This document shows, piece after piece, positions 5,080 through 5,357 of a stretch of 5,357 bases of DNA. Position 1 is the stretch's first letter; every line of letters begins with the position of its first letter. This DNA comes from a bacterium (GTDB lineage: Bacteria; UBA9089; CG2-30-40-21), in contig JAHIZN010000038.1 in assembly GCA_018814245.1 (NCBI GenBank), positions 1 to 5,357 on the forward strand. The letters are read 5' to 3'. The position numbers and the translations under genes were made by a program. The notes below the pieces were generated by a model, which saw only the letters and a list, made by a program, of their open reading frames with translations, had not been told where the DNA came from and searched no databases.

Positions 5080-5181
5080 ATGTGTCACTCCTGCCACTGC
5101 ATTCACAGGGGCAGGAATGGTAATTGCTCAATAACTTGTGGATATTGCAAGCCACAAAGATTGAGTGGTGTTCCAGAATAA
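5080..5181 (+). CDS. Candidate six-cysteine micro-ORF with a CxxxCxxC motif
   Basis: This 33-residue frame contains six Cys: C2, C5 and C7 (CHSCHC), then C16, C20 and C23 (CSITCGYC). The second cluster has the CxxxCxxC spacing that binds the iron-sulphur cluster of radical SAM enzymes, and the first could bind a metal. A weak AGGA lies 6 bp before the ATG. The product is far too short to be a radical SAM enzyme, so if real it is a small metal-binding protein or a remnant of a larger gene that may have begun at 5017. A hairpin overlaps the coding stretch (5089-5116), so structured RNA is an alternative reason for the sequence. Confidence 0.25.
   Translation: MCHSCHCIHRGRNGNCSITCGYCKPQRLSGVPE
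5089..5116 (+). repeat. GC-rich inverted repeat
   Basis: TCCTGCC (5089-5095) and GGCAGGA (5110-5116) are perfectly complementary. The stem extends to 10 bp with one mismatch, and a 3-bp inner stem (CTG/CAG) shortens the loop. There is no following T-tract, so it is not a standard terminator. It may be an RNA element or part of a dispersed repeat. Confidence 0.45.
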
Positions 5182-5190
5182 CTTAAATAA

Positions 5191-5207
5191 GCAGGGACAA
5201 GCCCTGC
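5191..5207. repeat. Small GC-rich hairpin next to the terminal palindrome
   Basis: GCAGGG and CCCTGC form a perfect 6-bp stem around a 5-base loop (ACAAG), followed by AGCTACAG. There is no T-tract, so it is not a clear terminator. Short hairpins of this form occur as dispersed intergenic repeats in many environmental bacteria, which is the likeliest meaning here. Confidence 0.5.
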
Positions 5208-5218
5208 AGCTACAGCCG

Positions 5219-5357
5219 TCGACAGGCTGTTACGGAATAGGTTAAAGTGTCATTCCGAACTAATGTGAGGAATCTCAACTCGTTGATGCCCAACAGGTTA
5301 AGATTTCTCGGATTACCTCGAAATGACAAAAAGTCGCATTCCGTAACAGCCTGTCGA
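5219..5357. mobile_element. Palindromic MITE-like element, at least 139 bp, with perfect 20-bp terminal inverted repeats
   Basis: The 20 bases at 5219-5238 (TCGACAGGCTGTTACGGAAT) are the exact reverse complement of 5338-5357. A second inverted pair lies inside, 5248-5275 against 5301-5328, matching at 22 of 28 positions. A small stem, GTTG/CAAC (5282-5285 and 5291-5294), sits at the centre. All three pairs share the same midpoint, 5288, so the whole element is one imperfect palindrome. It encodes no protein. The inner arms, with TGTCATTCCGA at one end and GAGGAATCT at the other, resemble a very common dispersed repeat type in bacterial genomes. The element may run past the window edge, so its true ends and any target-site duplication cannot be judged. 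Confidence 0.75.

Noticed and set aside
5010..5123. 37-codon + strand frame starting at the ATG next to the G7 tract
   Set aside because: The G run ends one base before this ATG, too close for initiation, and the product shows no motif. The ATG at 5017 is better placed.
4973..5155. 60-codon frame on the - strand in the right-hand region
   Set aside because: Its Leu/Pro/Phe-rich end is simply the complement of the A/G-rich tract, and no ribosome-binding site or motif supports it.
1..5357. CRISPR array, tRNA or rRNA gene
   Set aside because: No regularly spaced short repeats, cloverleaf with a TTC loop or conserved rRNA segment was seen. The only long direct repeat is the two-copy lipoprotein segment.

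Overview
The window is an AT-rich bacterial segment in which every supported gene reads on the + strand. The genes suggest a defence or accessory region: restriction-modification parts, a Shedu-type nuclease, a broken DUF1016 nuclease gene, a toxin-antitoxin pair, a partly duplicated lipoprotein gene and a large palindromic repeat. The lipoprotein signal sequences and the NHL-repeat propeller fit a Gram-negative-type, probably environmental, bacterium. I cannot name a genus from sequence alone.

Layout. Bases 2-1243 hold the end of a type I specificity subunit (HsdS) with two target-recognition domains. Its frame is open to the left edge, so it may be the C-terminal part of a methylase-specificity fusion. 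Four bases after its stop, a Shedu (SduA, DUF4263) nuclease-like gene begins (1248-2291), apparently in the same operon and in the position where a restriction effector might be expected. After 133 bp without a gene comes a truncated DUF1016 (YhcG-like) gene, of which only the N-terminal domain remains (2425-2733).

Bases 2800-4841 form a second block. A 400-bp segment occurs twice as a direct repeat (2815-3214 and 3890-4289; about 94% identical, offset exactly 1075 bp). It encodes the signal sequence, linker and first blade of an NHL-repeat lipoprotein. Only the second copy continues into the remaining five blades (to 4841). Both copies carry the same frame break after blade 1. Between them lies an AbrB/MazE-type antitoxin gene and a RelE-type toxin gene overlapping by 4 bp (3287-3825). 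The pair has its own perfect-consensus sigma-70-type promoter (TTGACA, 17 bp, TATAAT) and a 15-bp palindrome over the likely transcription start, both just past the end of the first repeat copy.

The last 516 bp have no long gene. They hold a purine tract, a candidate six-cysteine micro-ORF, a small GC-rich hairpin and, at the right edge, a palindromic MITE-like element of at least 139 bp with perfect 20-bp terminal inverted repeats.

How the parts may work together is inference. The HsdS protein would direct DNA recognition, and the adjacent Shedu nuclease is a candidate effector of the same locus or an independent defence gene sharing the transcript. The toxin-antitoxin pair could stabilise the locus. 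The NHL lipoprotein is probably unrelated to defence. The duplicated segment, the broken genes and the terminal palindrome show that the region has been repeatedly rearranged.
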